Shown: positions 25,932-40,910 of the stretch, piece after piece
Layout of the letters: each line of letters begins with the position of its first letter
How positions within the stretch are numbered: the first letter of the stretch is position 1
Assembly (NCBI GenBank): GCA_946480055.1
Contig: CAMLID010000008.1
Coordinates: forward strand, 1 to 64,000
Length of the DNA: 64,000 bases
Direction of reading: 5' to 3'
DNA from: an uncultured Lysobacter sp.
Lineage (GTDB): Bacteria; Pseudomonadota; Gammaproteobacteria; Xanthomonadales; Xanthomonadaceae
Made by a program: the position numbers and the translations under genes
Notes under the pieces: model-generated
What the model was told of the DNA's origin: nothing
The model's database searches: none
The model's input: the letters and a program-made list of their open reading frames with translations, nothing else

Positions 25932-27296
25932 TCAGCCGCCCAAGGCCACCCAGGCGCCGACCGCGACGACCGCCAAGGCGCCGGCGGCGGCGCCCACCAG
26001 GATCCGCTCCTGCCGTTGCGAACGCGCCAGCGCGTCGCCGTAAGGCATCGTGGTGTGCGCGATCATGGTGTACAGCGGCAGCCAGGTGCGCGGCAGCAGA
26101 CGGTTCAAGGCCACGTCCAGGCGCTTGCGCGCGAGGAACCAAGGCGACTGCACCTTCTGCCGCAGCTCGACGAAGTTGGCCTTGGACAATTCCGCCAGCG
26201 TATCGGTGTGCGGGCGCCGCGAGCGCTCGTAGTCGGCGAACGCGGCCGCGCGGTCGCCGTTCTGGCGTGCCAGGGCCGCCATCAGCGCCGAGCAATCCTC
26301 GAACGCCGAGTTCATGCCCTGGCCGTAGAACGGATACACCGCATGGCAAGCGTCGCCGACCAGCACCATCCAGTCCTCGCGGCTCCACGGCGCGGTGCGC
26401 GTGGTCACCAGACTGCCGACCGGATGCGCCATCCACTCCTCGACCAACTGCGGCAGCAGCGGCACCAGATCGGGGAAGTAGGTCGCGAACAGCGCGCGCA
26501 CCTCGTCCTCGTTGCGCGTGGTGGCGAAGCTGTCCGGGCCTTCGAACGGCAGGAACAGGGTCAGCGTGTGCGAGCCGTCGCGGTTGGGGTGCGAGACGAA
26601 CAAGCCGTGCGTGCGCGGCCATACGTGCAGCGCTTCGAGCTCGATCGCCGAGCTGCCGTCGGCGCGCGGCTTCAGGGTGAGCTCCTTGTAGCCCCATTCC
26701 AGGTATTCCTGGTGATAATCGGCGCGTTCGCCGCGCTGCATTTCCTGGCGCGCCCGCGAGAACGCACCGTCGGCGCCGACCACCCAGTCCGGGCGCACCT
26801 TCAACGAGGCGCCGCCGGCTTCGAACTCCAGCTCGCGCGCGGCCTTGTCGATCGCGACCAGGCGATGGCCGAAATGCAGGCGCAGCTGCGGATAGCGCTC
26901 GGCACGGTCCAGCAGCAGGCGGTTGAGTTCGTTGCGGTCGATCGAGTGCAGCACTTCGCCGCGGTCCTTGCCGTAGGGCTGGAAGCGGGTGCTGCCGTCG
27001 GGCGCGTGGATCACGCGGCCGCGCATGGTCACCGACATCGGCATCACCGCGTCGATCAGACCGGCCTCGGTCAGCGCCTGGATGCCGCGCTTGGACAGGC
27101 CCAGGTTGATCGAACGGCCGCCCTCGGCGCCGCCCAGGCGAGGATCGGGCCGGCGCTCATAGACGTCGACGCCGTGGCCGAGTTCGGCCAGGCGCAGCGC
27201 CAGCAGCGAGCCGGCCAGGCCGCCGCCGACGATGGCCACGCGCGAGCCCGCGGGCGCTGCGGTTTGCATATCGGTAGGCAGGTCAGCTGGCGTCAT
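25932..27296 (-). CDS. Kynurenine 3-monooxygenase-like FAD hydroxylase, last gene of the NRPS operon
   Basis: A 454-residue class A flavoprotein monooxygenase. It shows the dinucleotide motif VAIVGGGLAGSLLAL, GGRSINLGLSKRG, GADGAFSRAR, the KMO-like YKELTL and HVWPRTHGLF, and the FAD/substrate segment GDACHAVYPFYGQGMN near residue 317. A single C-terminal hydrophobic helix may anchor it to the membrane, as in other KMOs. The start at 27296 overlaps the previous gene by 14 bases; ATG 27269 (MQTAAPAG) is an alternative. Because it ends an NRPS operon with MbtH, it probably hydroxylates a Trp/kynurenine-type precursor or the peptide (inference). A role in NAD synthesis cannot be excluded. Confidence 0.85.
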   Translation of the reverse strand: MTPADLPTDMQTAAPAGSRVAIVGGGLAGSLLALRLAELGHGVDVYERRPDPRLGGAEGGRSINLGLSKRGIQALTEAGLIDAVMPMSVTMRGRVIHAPDGSTRFQPYGKDRGEVLHSIDRNELNRLLLDRAERYPQLRLHFGHRLVAIDKAARELEFEAGGASLKVRPDWVVGADGAFSRARQEMQRGERADYHQEYLEWGYKELTLKPRADGSSAIELEALHVWPRTHGLFVSHPNRDGSHTLTLFLPFEGPDSFATTRNEDEVRALFATYFPDLVPLLPQLVEEWMAHPVGSLVTTRTAPWSREDWMVLVGDACHAVYPFYGQGMNSAFEDCSALMAALARQNGDRAAAFADYERSRRPHTDTLAELSKANFVELRQKVQSPWFLARKRLDVALNRLLPRTWLPLYTMIAHTTMPYGDALARSQRQERILVGAAAGALAVVAVGAWVALGG

Positions 27297-28146
27297 CGAC
27301 CACGGTTCCGGCGGTGCGGGCACGGCGCCCGCCTGCGGACGCGCGCGCGGCGGTGCGCGGCATCGCGCTCAGGCGCGGCGATTCGATCAGGCTGGCGCCC
27401 AGGCGCTGTTCCAGCTCGGCCTCGACCAGGGCTTCGATCGCCTGTTCGAAGTTGTTGCGGCGCAGGTTGGGGCCGAGCCGGCGCAGGTAGGAGCGCAGGT
27501 AAACCGCGCGCACTTCCGGCGAATCGATATCGCGACGCAGGAACGGCAGGTCGGATTCGACCATGTGCCGGATCGCCAGCATCGGGATCGGACTGCGCAG
27601 CGGGAAGAACTCGGGGTTGCGCAGGCCCGGGCTGCTGTTGTGGGCGTGGAACTCGCCCAGCATCAGGCCCAGCTCGACGAAGCCGCCTTTGTTCGCGGCC
27701 TGGATGCGGTCGATCATCGCCGCGCCGTCGCCGCCCAGGTTCGGAAACACGATCAGGATCGACTTGTTGACCGCGGCCGCGCCGGTGCGCGGTTCGATCT
27801 CCAGGAACAGATCGCGGTAATGACCGATCAGTTCGCCCAGGCGTTCCGGGTCGGGGTCGCGGTCGTCGATCTGGGTCAGCCAGATCGTGTCCAGGCCCAG
27901 CGCCAGCGGCGTGAACGGACACACCGGGCCGGTGCGCCCCAAGTCTGGATGCGGACGCGCGAGGAACTCGCGCACCCAGCTCACCGTGGTCGCCAGCGGC
28001 GAGTCCGGGTGCTGGTTGCGCTCGACATCGGACGCGCGCAGCAGTTGCCCGCGCGCCGCCGCGCCCGCGCTTTCGACGTGGGTGCGCGCCGCCATCAGCG
28101 CCGCATCCGGGTCGGGCATCTGGAAGGAATCGTTATCTGGGCTCAT
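27283..28146 (-). CDS. DUF6875-like protein of NRPS clusters
   Basis: A 287-residue soluble protein starting MSPDNDSFQM. The core reads VSWVREFLARPHPDLGRTGPV, CPFTPLAL, LIVFPNLGG, GLMLGEFHAHNSSPGLRNP and RSPIPMLAIRHMVESDLPFL. These are hallmarks, as I recall them, of the DUF6875 family found beside NRPS and tailoring genes. The longer open frame upstream overlaps the MbtH gene and is unlikely. No catalytic motif is evident. The C-terminus is Arg/Ala-rich and probably disordered. Confidence 0.72.
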   Translation of the reverse strand: MSPDNDSFQMPDPDAALMAARTHVESAGAAARGQLLRASDVERNQHPDSPLATTVSWVREFLARPHPDLGRTGPVCPFTPLALGLDTIWLTQIDDRDPDPERLGELIGHYRDLFLEIEPRTGAAAVNKSILIVFPNLGGDGAAMIDRIQAANKGGFVELGLMLGEFHAHNSSPGLRNPEFFPLRSPIPMLAIRHMVESDLPFLRRDIDSPEVRAVYLRSYLRRLGPNLRRNNFEQAIEALVEAELEQRLGASLIESPRLSAMPRTAARASAGGRRARTAGTVVDDAS

Positions 28147-28168
28147 CGCCTCGCTCCTTGTCCCCGGC

Positions 28169-28363
28169 CTATCCGCCACGGATCGCATTGCGCACGCTGA
28201 GCGGGCGCATGTCGGTCCACAGCTCGCGGATGCGGGCCAGGCAATCTTCCTTCGGCCCCTCGAAGCCGGCATCGCGCCAACCCTCGGGGACCGCATACGC
28301 CGCCGGCAGGATCGAGTACTGGTCTTCGTGATTGACCAACACGCGATACATGCCGAGATCCAT
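28169..28363 (-). CDS. MbtH-like NRPS adenylation-domain partner
   Basis: A 64-residue protein with the MbtH pattern: [35 protein letters not shown]. MbtH proteins bind and activate A domains. In the usual NxExQxSxWP signature the Trp is replaced by Leu (SILP). I chose ATG 28363 because AAGGAG lies five bases upstream. A second in-frame ATG at 28378 also has a strong AAGGAGG, so two nested products of 64 and 69 residues are possible. Confidence 0.88.
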   Translation of the reverse strand: MDLGMYRVLVNHEDQYSILPAAYAVPEGWRDAGFEGPKEDCLARIRELWTDMRPLSVRNAIRGG

Positions 28364-28395
28364 CTCTTCTCCTTGCATAACCCCTCCTTCGCAAC

Positions 28396-29727
28396 TCAAG
28401 CCGCGGCACTGATCTCCGCCGGCACGCCCGCGGCCAGGATCGGCGCGTCGGGTAATTCGTCCTCGATCCGCCGGATCGCGCGCACCGCATAGGCGCTCGC
28501 CGCTACCAGCGTCATCAGGACGCCAAGAACGATGAACATCAGGCCCAGACCGCGGCCGGGGCCGACCCCGATCCACGCCCCGACCGAACCGGCCAGGGCG
28601 CCACCGGGCGCCATCAGCGGTTCGAACACGCGCTCGGCCAGCGGACCGGCCAGGCAATAGCCCAGCGGCATCGCCGCTTCCGACAGCACGCGCTGGATCG
28701 CGAAGCAGCGGCCCTGCAGATCGGCCGGCACCTTGCTCTGCCACAGCGCGGCATTCGAGGCGTTGAGCACGGGTAACGTCAAAAAGAAGCCGAAACCGGC
28801 CACCAGCACCAGCGCGAACGACGGCGCCAGGCCGTGCACGGCCAGCAGCACGCCCGCCGCCAGCGAGAAACCGAGTACGCCATGGATACGCCGGCGCGGC
28901 CCGCCCCAGGTGCTCATCGCCAGCCCGCCCAGCAACAGGCCGCAGCCGCCGACCGCCATCTGCACGCCGAGCAAGGTCGCATCGGCGAACGACAGCACCA
29001 GCGGCGTGATCGCGATGCTGGCGATACCGAACAGGAAATTGGTCGCGCCGAACACCAGCAGCAGGCCGAGCAGGCCGCCGCGGTCGCGCACGTAGCGGAA
29101 ACCGGTCGCCGCCTCCTGCCACAGGCCCTGCTCGGCGTCCTCGCTGCGCGCCGGACGCGGCACCCGCGCGAACAGCAGCGCGACCACACCGATCACGAAG
29201 GTCAGCGCATCCACGATCAGCACGCCCTGCATCGAGATCGTGCTGACCAGCACGCCGGCCATCAGCGGCCCGCCGACCTGGGCGACCGCGAAACCGGTCT
29301 GGACCAGGCCGTTGACGCGGGTCAGCTGTTCCTGACTGGCGAGCAGCGGAATGCTGGCCGCGTAGGCCGGCTGCAGGAAGGCGTTGGCCATCGCCGAAAT
29401 GCCGACGCCGGCGTAGACGTGCCACAGCGCCAGCGTGTCGGTCGCGTACAGCAGCGCCAGCGCGAACATGGTCAGCGCCGATACCGCATCGCAGACGATC
29501 ATGGTCCGACGCCGGTCCCAGCGATCGACCAGGGCGCCGGCGATCGGCGAGATCAGCAGCGCCGGCACCGCCATGGCGACGAAGATCAAGGCGAAACGCG
29601 TGGTCGAACCGGTGGTCTGGTAGACCCAGATGCCGAGCGCGAACGAGGTCAGGCGCGAACCCACGCCCGACACCAACTGGCCGACCCAGATCAGCAGGAA
29701 GTCGCGCAGGCCGGCGTAGCGGTTCAC
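28396..29727 (-). CDS. MFS transporter, probable exporter of the NRPS product
   Basis: A 443-residue polytopic protein with about 11-12 hydrophobic segments and the MFS loop motif [12 protein letters not shown] after the second helix. It resembles the EntS/MFS_3 drug and siderophore exporter branch. Its ATG overlaps the NRPS stop by four bases (ATGA), so production and export are coupled. Substrate is inferred only from the operon. Confidence 0.88.
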   Translation of the reverse strand: MNRYAGLRDFLLIWVGQLVSGVGSRLTSFALGIWVYQTTGSTTRFALIFVAMAVPALLISPIAGALVDRWDRRRTMIVCDAVSALTMFALALLYATDTLALWHVYAGVGISAMANAFLQPAYAASIPLLASQEQLTRVNGLVQTGFAVAQVGGPLMAGVLVSTISMQGVLIVDALTFVIGVVALLFARVPRPARSEDAEQGLWQEAATGFRYVRDRGGLLGLLLVFGATNFLFGIASIAITPLVLSFADATLLGVQMAVGGCGLLLGGLAMSTWGGPRRRIHGVLGFSLAAGVLLAVHGLAPSFALVLVAGFGFFLTLPVLNASNAALWQSKVPADLQGRCFAIQRVLSEAAMPLGYCLAGPLAERVFEPLMAPGGALAGSVGAWIGVGPGRGLGLMFIVLGVLMTLVAASAYAVRAIRRIEDELPDAPILAAGVPAEISAAA

Positions 29728-32700
29728 GCTTCCTCCTCCTCGACCGCGGCCGGCAAGGCGCCGCGGCTGCGCAGGAAATCCAGGTAGGTCGCGAACAGCA
29801 CGCGGTCGGCCGGCGGGCAGACGATGCCCAAGGTCGCCACCGCGGCCGCGGTGGCGCTGCAGTCGAAGCGCGGCTCGCGCGGGTCCGGATGCTCGGGGAA
29901 CAGGCCGGCGAACGGCGCCAGCGCGTTCTCTCGCGACACCGCTGCTTCGGCGAGCAGAGCGCGGCGCCAGGACGGGTAATCGATCTCCTCCACCGCCAGC
30001 CCCGCGTCGCGCAAGGTCGCGACCGCTTCGGTGATCGGCAGCCGGCGCGGATTGAAGAAGTGGAACTGACCGTTGGCGTCCCCCGCGCCCAAGGCCAGGC
30101 GCACGATCGCGCGTCCGACGTAGTCCACCGGCGCCATGTCGAAAGATTCATCGGGCAGGTGCGGCGCGTAGCCCAGTTGCACGCAGCCCTTGATCCAGGC
30201 ATTGAAGTAATCGCCCAGGTTGCTGGTGCCCAGGCGGCTGTCGCCGGTGATCCGGGCCGGGCGGTAGATCGCCACCGGCAGGCCGCGCGCGCGCGCCGCC
30301 AACGCCAGTTGCTCGCCAACCCACTTGCTCTGGTTGTAGCCGCCGTACTGGCCTTCGGCGTCAGGAGGCGGATCGGATTCGCGCACCACGCGGTCGAGAT
30401 GGCGCTCGGTGAGGTAAACGCCCAACGTCGAGACCAGATGCACCGGCTTGATCCGCACCCGCGTCGCCAGACGCAGCACTTCCAGTGTGCCGCCGACGTT
30501 GGCCGCTTCCAGGTGTTCGTAGGGCGCGAGGAAGTTGACCTGTCCGCCGTTGTGGAAGATCGCCTCGGCGCGGCGCGCGAGCGCGTCGAACGCGTCCTCG
30601 CTCAGGCCCAGGCGCGGCGCGGCCAAGTCGCCGAGCACCGGGTGCAGCCGATGCTCGTCCTCGCCTCGCCACAGACCGTAGGTTTCCAGGTTGGCACGCA
30701 CGCGGCGCAGGCCGTCGGCGTCGCTGTCGGCGCGGACCAGGCACAGCAGTTCGGCGTCGGTGCTGTCGAGCAGCTCGCGGACCAAGTAGGCGCCGAGGAA
30801 GCCGGTGGCGCCGGTCACCAGCACCGAGTTCGGATGCGCACGCGCGACCGCCGGCAAGGCGCCGCGCGGGTCGATGTCGTCCGGCAGCACGGCGCGCGCA
30901 TGCAGGTCGAGGCCGACCTCGCTCTCGCCCGCGCGTTGCGCGTCGATCGCACGCGCCAGACCGGCCACGGTCGGCGTTGCGAACACCGCCGCCAGCGCCA
31001 GCTCGACCCCGAACGCGGCCTGCAGCTTGAACACCAGCGGCAGGGTCGACAGCGAATCGCCGCCCAGGGCGAAGAAATCCTCGTCGGCACCGATGTCCTC
31101 GCGCCCCAGCACTTCGCGCCAGACCGCGAGCACGCCGTGTTCGGTCGCGCCCTCGGGCGCGCGCATGCGGCGCGTGGCGGCGACCGACGCGGTCGGCAGC
31201 GGCAGCGCATGCCGGTCGACCTTGCCGTTGCGGTTGAGCGGCAGCGCCGGCAACGGCACGTACAGCGAAGGCAGCATCGCCTCGGGCAGGCGCTGGGCCA
31301 GGAATTCGCGCAGCGACTGCGGGTCCAGGCCGGCATCGGCGACCACGTAGGCGACCAGGCGCTTGTCGCCGGGCCGGTCCTCGCGCAGCGCGGCCGCGGC
31401 GGCCTGCACCTGCGGGTGCACGGCCAGCGCGGTCTCGATCTCGCCCAGTTCGATGCGCACGCCGCGCAGCTTGACCTGCTGGTCGCGGCGGCCGAGGAAC
31501 TGCAAGCTGCCATCGGTGTTCCAGCGCGCCAGATCGCCGGTGCGGTACAGCCGCGCGCCCGGCGCGTCGCTGTGCGGATCGGGCAGGAACGCGGCCTCGG
31601 TCAAGCCGGGCTGGCCCAGGTACTCGCGTGCGATGCCCGCGCCGCCGATGCACAGCTCGCCGACCACGCCGCGCGGCGCCAGTCCGAGGTCGGCGTCGAG
31701 CACGTACACGCGCACGCCCGACAGCGGCGTGCCGATCGGCAGCTCGGCGCCGGCGTACTCGCCGCCGTCGCGCGTGGACAGCATGGTCGCGCAGACCGAA
31801 GCCTCGGTCGGACCGTAGTGATTGCACAGCGCGACCCGGCCGGCGGTGATGCCGGCGAAGCGCCGCACCTGCTCCAGCGGCACGCTCTCGCCGCCGATCA
31901 TCATCAGGCGCAGCGCCGGCAGCAGCGGACGCGTGCGCTGGGCCGCGAACCAGCCCTCGCTCCAGCGCCGCCACAACGCGGCCGGCGCGTCGATCGCGGT
32001 CACACCGTAGTCGCGGCAGAAGGTTTCCAACTCGTACGGACCCAGCTCGGCCGGCGCCGGATGCAGCACCAGCGCCGAACCGCTGGCCAGGGCCGGGAAG
32101 ATGTCGCCGACCGAGGCGTCGAACACCAGCGGCGGAATCATCAGCAGCCGTTGCGCGGTGAAATCATGGCGCGCCATGAAGCCCAGGGTCAGGTTGACCG
32201 CGCCGCGGTGCTCGACCAGCACGCCCTTGGGCGCGCCGGTGGAGCCGGAGGTGTAGATCACGTAGGCCGCGCTGTCGGCGCTGGCCGCATCGGCGGGCGC
32301 CTGCTCGGACGGCGGGACGCCGTCGGTGATCACACAGGGCACGCTGCCGGCGACCGCGTCGGCGCGTGCGACCAGCGCCGCCGGCGCGACCAGGGCGAGC
32401 GCGCCGGCGTCGGCGAGCAGGAAGGCGATGCGCTCGTCCGGATGCGCGGGATCGATCGGCACGTAGGCGCCGCCCGCGGCGAGCACGCCGAGCACGCCGA
32501 TCAGCGCCTCGGCGGAACGGTCCGCGAGCACCGCGACCCGGGTTTCCGCGGTCGTGCCGAGCGCGCGCAGGCGCTGCGCGATGCCGTTGGCGCGGCGCCG
32601 CACTTCGCGATAGCTCAGTTCGCGCCCGGGCTCGACGATCGCGATCGCCTCCGGCGTGCGCTGCACCTGTTGCTCGAACAGCGCGTACAGGGTCGGAGCC

Positions 32701-34225
32701 GGCGGCTGGGGTGCGGCGCCGCCGTCGCCCAGCGCCAGCACTTCATGGCGCGCGTCCAGATCCAACACCGACAGCCGCGACAGCGGCAGGTCGGGGTCGG
32801 CGAGCACGCGGTGCAGCAGCACCCCGTACTGGTCGGCCAGGCGCGCGATGGTGGACGCGTCGAATAGGTCGCTGTCGTAGTCGAGCACGCCGTCCAGGCC
32901 GGCCTCGGATGCGCCCAATGACAAAGTGAGCTCGAAACGCGAGGTGTGCACGTCGGGCTCGCGCCATTCCAGGGTGACGCCGCGCAGGGACAGCGGCGCC
33001 ACGGTGGCGTTCTGCAGCACGAACATGCTCTGGAACAACGGCGTGCGCCCGGGCACGCGCTCCAACTGCAGTTGGTCGATCACCCGCTCCAGCGGCGCCT
33101 GCGCGTGTTCGAACGCGTCCAGGCAGTGGGCGCGGGTGCGCGCCAGCAGCGCGCGGAAGCTGGGATCGCCGGACAGATCGCCGCGCAAGGCCAGGGTGTT
33201 CACGAACAGGCCGATCATCGGCGCGGCACCGTCGTCGCCGCGATTGGCGACCGGCGAACCGATCACGATGTCGTCCTGGCCGGAGTGTCGCGCCAGCAGG
33301 GTCTGGAACACAGCCAGCAGGGCCATGAACAAGGTCGCGTGCTCGCGCCGGGCCAAGTCGGCCAGGCCGGCGGCGACGCTGAGCGGAATGCGCAGGTGGT
33401 GGCGCGCGCCGCGCCCGGTCGGCGACGGCGAGCGCGGACGGTCGGTGGGCAGATCGAGCAGGCCGCCGACGCCGTCCAGGGCGCGCTTCCAGTAATCCAG
33501 TTGCGCGAGCGCGCGCTGCTCCTGCGCCGGTTCGCGCTGCCACAACACGGCGTCGCCGAACTGCAGGCGCAATTCCGGCAGGTTCGGCTCGGCTCCGTCC
33601 AGGCGCGCCTCGTAGCAGCGCGCGACCTCGTCGAACAGGATCCCAGAGGACCAGGCGTCGGACACGATGTGATGCATCACCACCAGCAGCAGGTGTTCCT
33701 CGTCGTCCAGCCGCAGCAGCGTCGCACGCAGCAGCGGCGCGCGCGCCAGGTCGAAGGCGCGCTCGGTTTCCTCGTCGGCGTAGCGGCGCGCTTCGGCCTC
33801 TCGCGCGACCAGATCCAGGCCACGCAGATCGATCACGGGCAACGCGAACTCGACCCGCTCGGCAACGGTCTGGCGCGGCTGGCCCTCGATCTCGCAGAAC
33901 GAAGTGCGCAGTGCGTCGTGGCGCTGGACCACATCGGCGAACGCGCGCTCCAGCGCGGCGGCGTCGAGCGTACCTCTGACGCTGTAGTGGCCGTAGACGT
34001 GATAAGCACCCGTTCCGGGTTGCAGGCGTTCGAAGAACCAGATCCGCTGCTGCGCCGGCGACAGCGGCAAGGCTTCGCCGGGCCGGCTGCGGCGCACGAT
34101 TCCGGCCTCGGCCGGCGCCTCGGCGTCGCGCGTGGCTAGCCGGCGCCGCAGCAGTTCGCGCTGCTGCGGGGTCAGCCGGGCCAGGCGCTCGGCCATCGCG
34201 CCGGGCGCGTTGTCGTCGGCCGCGC

Positions 34226-34229
<4 letters not shown>
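29724..34229 (-). CDS. NRPS module 3: C-A-PCP-terminal reductase
   Basis: A 1501-residue synthetase. Condensation domain about 50-480, with HHIVSDA near 187 (last Gly of HHxxxDG replaced by Ala). Adenylation domain about 510-1010, with A3 [11 protein letters not shown] near 663. PCP about 1030-1100, with phosphopantetheine Ser in GGDSLS near 1058. Thioester reductase about 1135-1501, with [12 protein letters not shown] near 1141 and YNQSK near 1300. The reductase releases the peptide as an aldehyde or alcohol; there is no thioesterase. My hand-aligned binding pocket is D-A-G-D-M-G-H-V-C, which I cannot assign. Overlaps of four bases on both sides. Confidence 0.95.
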
Positions 34230-37556
<3,327 letters not shown>

Positions 37557-37564
<8 letters not shown>

Positions 37565-40500
37565 GACCGCCTCCGGGCAGCGCCGCGGCCAGGCGTGCGC
37601 TGGCCTCCTCGTCGCTGAGGTGTTCCAAACTCGCCAGCAGCGCTTCGAGGTCGTCCGGCGGCTGTTGCGCGCAAGCGTCGGCGACGCGCGCGGCCAATTG
37701 CTCCAGGGTCGCGGCCTCGAACAGCGTACGCAGCGGCAGTTCGACGCCGTACTGCTGCTCGATCCGCGCCAGCAAGCGCGTGGCCAGCAGCGAATGCCCG
37801 CCGAGGTCGAAGAAGTTGTCGTCGCGACCGATCCGGCGCGCACCCAGCAGCTGCTGCCAGATCGCGGCCAGGGCCTGCTCCTCGTGCGTGACCGGGGCGA
37901 GGTAGGCGTCGTCGCTGTCGTTGCCGTTGACGGCTTCCGGCGCTGGCAACGCGCGTCGGTCGACCTTGCCGTTGGGCGTGAGCGGGAAACGCTCCAGCAC
38001 CACGAATGCGCTCGGCACCATGTAGTCGGGCAAGGCAGCCTTGAGGTGATCGCGCAGCGCGGCCGTGGCCGGCGCGCCGCCGGCCGCGGTCACGTAGGCG
38101 ACCAGGCGCTTGTCGCCGGGCCGGTCTTCGCGGCAATGCACCACCGCCTGGGTCACCGCCGGGTGCTGGGCGAGCACGGATTCGATTTCGCCCAGCTCGA
38201 TACGGAAACCGCGCAGCTTGATCTGGTGGTCGATGCGGCCGATCACCTCGATGGTGCCGTCGCGTCGCCACAGGGCGAGGTCGCCGCTGCGGTACAGACG
38301 GCCACCGGGCGCAGCGCCGAACGGATCGGGGATGAACTTCTCCGCGGTCAGATCGACGCGGCCGCGATAGCCGCTGGCCAGGCCGTCGCCACCGATCAGC
38401 AGCTCGCCCGGCACGCCTGCCGGCAGCAGCTTCATGTTGCGGTCGACGATGTGGATCTGGGTGTTGTCGACCGGCGTGCCGACCAGGATAGGACCGGCGC
38501 CGGCCTGCACCCGGCACAGCGCCGAGTACACGGTGGTTTCGGTCGGGCCGTACAGGTTCCACAGTTCGCGCCCGCAGGGCAGCAGACGGTCGGCGAGTTC
38601 GCGCGGCAACGCTTCGCCGGTGGAGATGATCTTCATCCCGGCCTTGCCGCTCCAGCCGACCTCCAACAGCATGCGCCAGGTCGCCGGCGTGGCCTGCATC
38701 ACGTCGATCCGCGCTTCGTCGACCAGCCGGCGCAGGCGCAGGCCGTCGCGCGCGGTATCGCGGTCGACCAACAGCACGGTCGCGCCCACGGTCAGCGGCA
38801 GCACCAGTTCGAGCAGGGCGATGTCGAACGAGAGCGTGCTGATCGCGCACAGGATTTCGCCGCCGGCCAGGCCGGGCGCGCGCGCGACCGAGCGCAGCAG
38901 GTTGACCGCCGAGCGCTGCTGGATCTCCACGCCCTTGGGCTTGCCGGTGGAACCGGAGGTGAAGATCACATAGGCCGGATCGCGCGGCGCCGCGCCGCCG
39001 ACCGGCGCGCGTTCGGCGCGCTCGTCCAGCACCGCATCGGCGTCGGCATGGATCACCGTGGCCACGGCGCCGGGCAGCTGGTCGGCCAGTGCGCGCTGGC
39101 TCACCAGCACGCGCGCGGCCGAGGCTTCGAGCATGTAGGCCAGGCGATCGGCGGGGTAGGTCGGATCCAGCGGCACGTAGGCGCCGCCGGCCTTGAGGAT
39201 GCCGATCAGGCCGATCAGCATTTCCGGAGTGCGCTCGACGTACAGCCCGACCAAGTCGCCGGCGCCGACGCCGGCCGCGCGCAGTTCGTGCGCGAGCGCG
39301 TTGCCGCGGCGGTCGAGCTCGCGATAGCTCAGTTCGCGCGTGCCGAAGCGCAGCGCGATCGCGTCGGGCGTGCGTTCGACCTGGGCTTGCAGCTGCGCGG
39401 CCAGTGTCGCGGCGGCGGGCAGTTCGCGCGCGGTGTCGTTCCAGCGCGCAAGTTCCGCGTATTCGTCGGCGGTCAGCAGTTCCAGCGCGCTCACCGGCGC
39501 ATCGGGCGCATCGGCGGCGGATTCGAGCAGGCGCAGCAGGTGTCCGCACAGGCGCTCGATGCGGGCGCGGTCGAACAGGTCGGTGCTGTATTCCAGCATC
39601 AGCTCGCGTTCGCCGTGCTGGTTCACGAACAGACTCAGGTCGCCCTGGGCGCTGCCCGGGGTCAGATCGATCAGATGCGCCTGGCGCAGTTGCAGGCCGC
39701 TCATCGCCAGGCTGTGTTCGGGGTAGTTCTGGAAGAAGAACAGCGCCTGCGCGAACGGCGTGTGGCTGACCGAGCGCGGCAAACGCAGGGTTTCCAGTAC
39801 ACGGTCCAGCGGCGCGTCGGCGTGTTCCATCGCGCTCAGCACGCCGTCGCGCACGCGCTCCAGCAACTGCGCGAAGCTCGGTTCGCCGTCGATGCGGGTG
39901 CGCAGCGGCAGCGTGTTGACGAAGAAGCCGACCACCGGCTCCAACTCCACGCGTGCGCGTCCGGCCACACCGATACCGACGGTGATGTCGTCCTGGCCGG
40001 TATAGCGCGACAACAGCGCTTGATATGCGGCCAGGAACACCATCGACAGCGTGGCCTGGCGCTCGCGCGCGAGACGCTCGAGTTTTTCGTACAGGGCGAC
40101 CGGCACTTCGCTGCGGTACAGCGCGCCCTGGAAGCTCTGCGTGGCCGGACGCGGACGGTCTGCGGGCAGGTCCAGCGTGGTGATCGCGCCGTCCAGGCGT
40201 TGGCGCCAGTAGTCCAGCTGCGGTTGCAGACCTTCGCCGCCGAGGGTTTCCTGCTGCCACAGCGCGATGTCGGCGATCTGCAGTGGCGGCGCTTCGGTCG
40301 CCGGCGCACCGCCCGCGCGCAAGATGTCGTAGGCGCGCTGCAGCTCTTCCAGCAGCGCGGTGGTGGACCAGCCGTCGATCGCGATGTGATGGAACACCAG
40401 CAGCAGCAGGTGTTGTTGCGGCGCGGTTTCGATGAGCATCGCGCGCAGCATCGCGTCGCGGCTCAGGTCGAACGCACGCGCGGTTTCCTCGCGCGCTATG

Positions 40501-40910
40501 CGCAGGGCGTCGGCGCAGCGTTCTTCAGCGTCGTCGCCCGCGGCGGCGATTTCGCGCCACGGCGCCTCGACGCGTTCGAGGATGTGCTGGAAGGGCTCGC
40601 CGTCGTGCGCGCGAAACACCGTGCGCAGGGTTTCGTGGCGATCCGCCAGCGATTGCACCGCGGCGCGCAGCGCGGCGCGGTCGAGCTCGCCGTCCAGCCA
40701 CAGCCCGACCGGCAGGTTGTAGGCGGTCATGCCGGGCATGAAACGGTCCAGCCACCACAAGCGCCGCTGGCCGAACGTCAGCGGTATGCGCTCGGGGCGC
40801 GGGCGGGCCTGAATACGGTTGTGTCCGCCGCGTTGACGCGCGGCCAACTGGCGCAGCAATTCACGTTTCGCAGGCGACAGCTCGGCCATGCGCTGATCGA
40901 TGTCACTCAT
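37557..40910 (-). CDS. NRPS module 1: C-A-PCP, first gene of the operon
   Basis: A 1117-residue synthetase with an N-terminal condensation domain (HHIAIDG near 174), A domain (A3 FTSGSTGKPKG near 652) and PCP (GGHSLLAT near 1037). A C domain at the very start of the assembly line usually means acyl initiation, or that an upstream module is encoded elsewhere. My hand-aligned pocket is D-I-L-Q-I-T-L-V-Y, related to the glycine-like code of module 2 but altered at 299, 301 and 331. ATG 40910 is preferred because GGAAGG lies just upstream. Confidence 0.95.
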
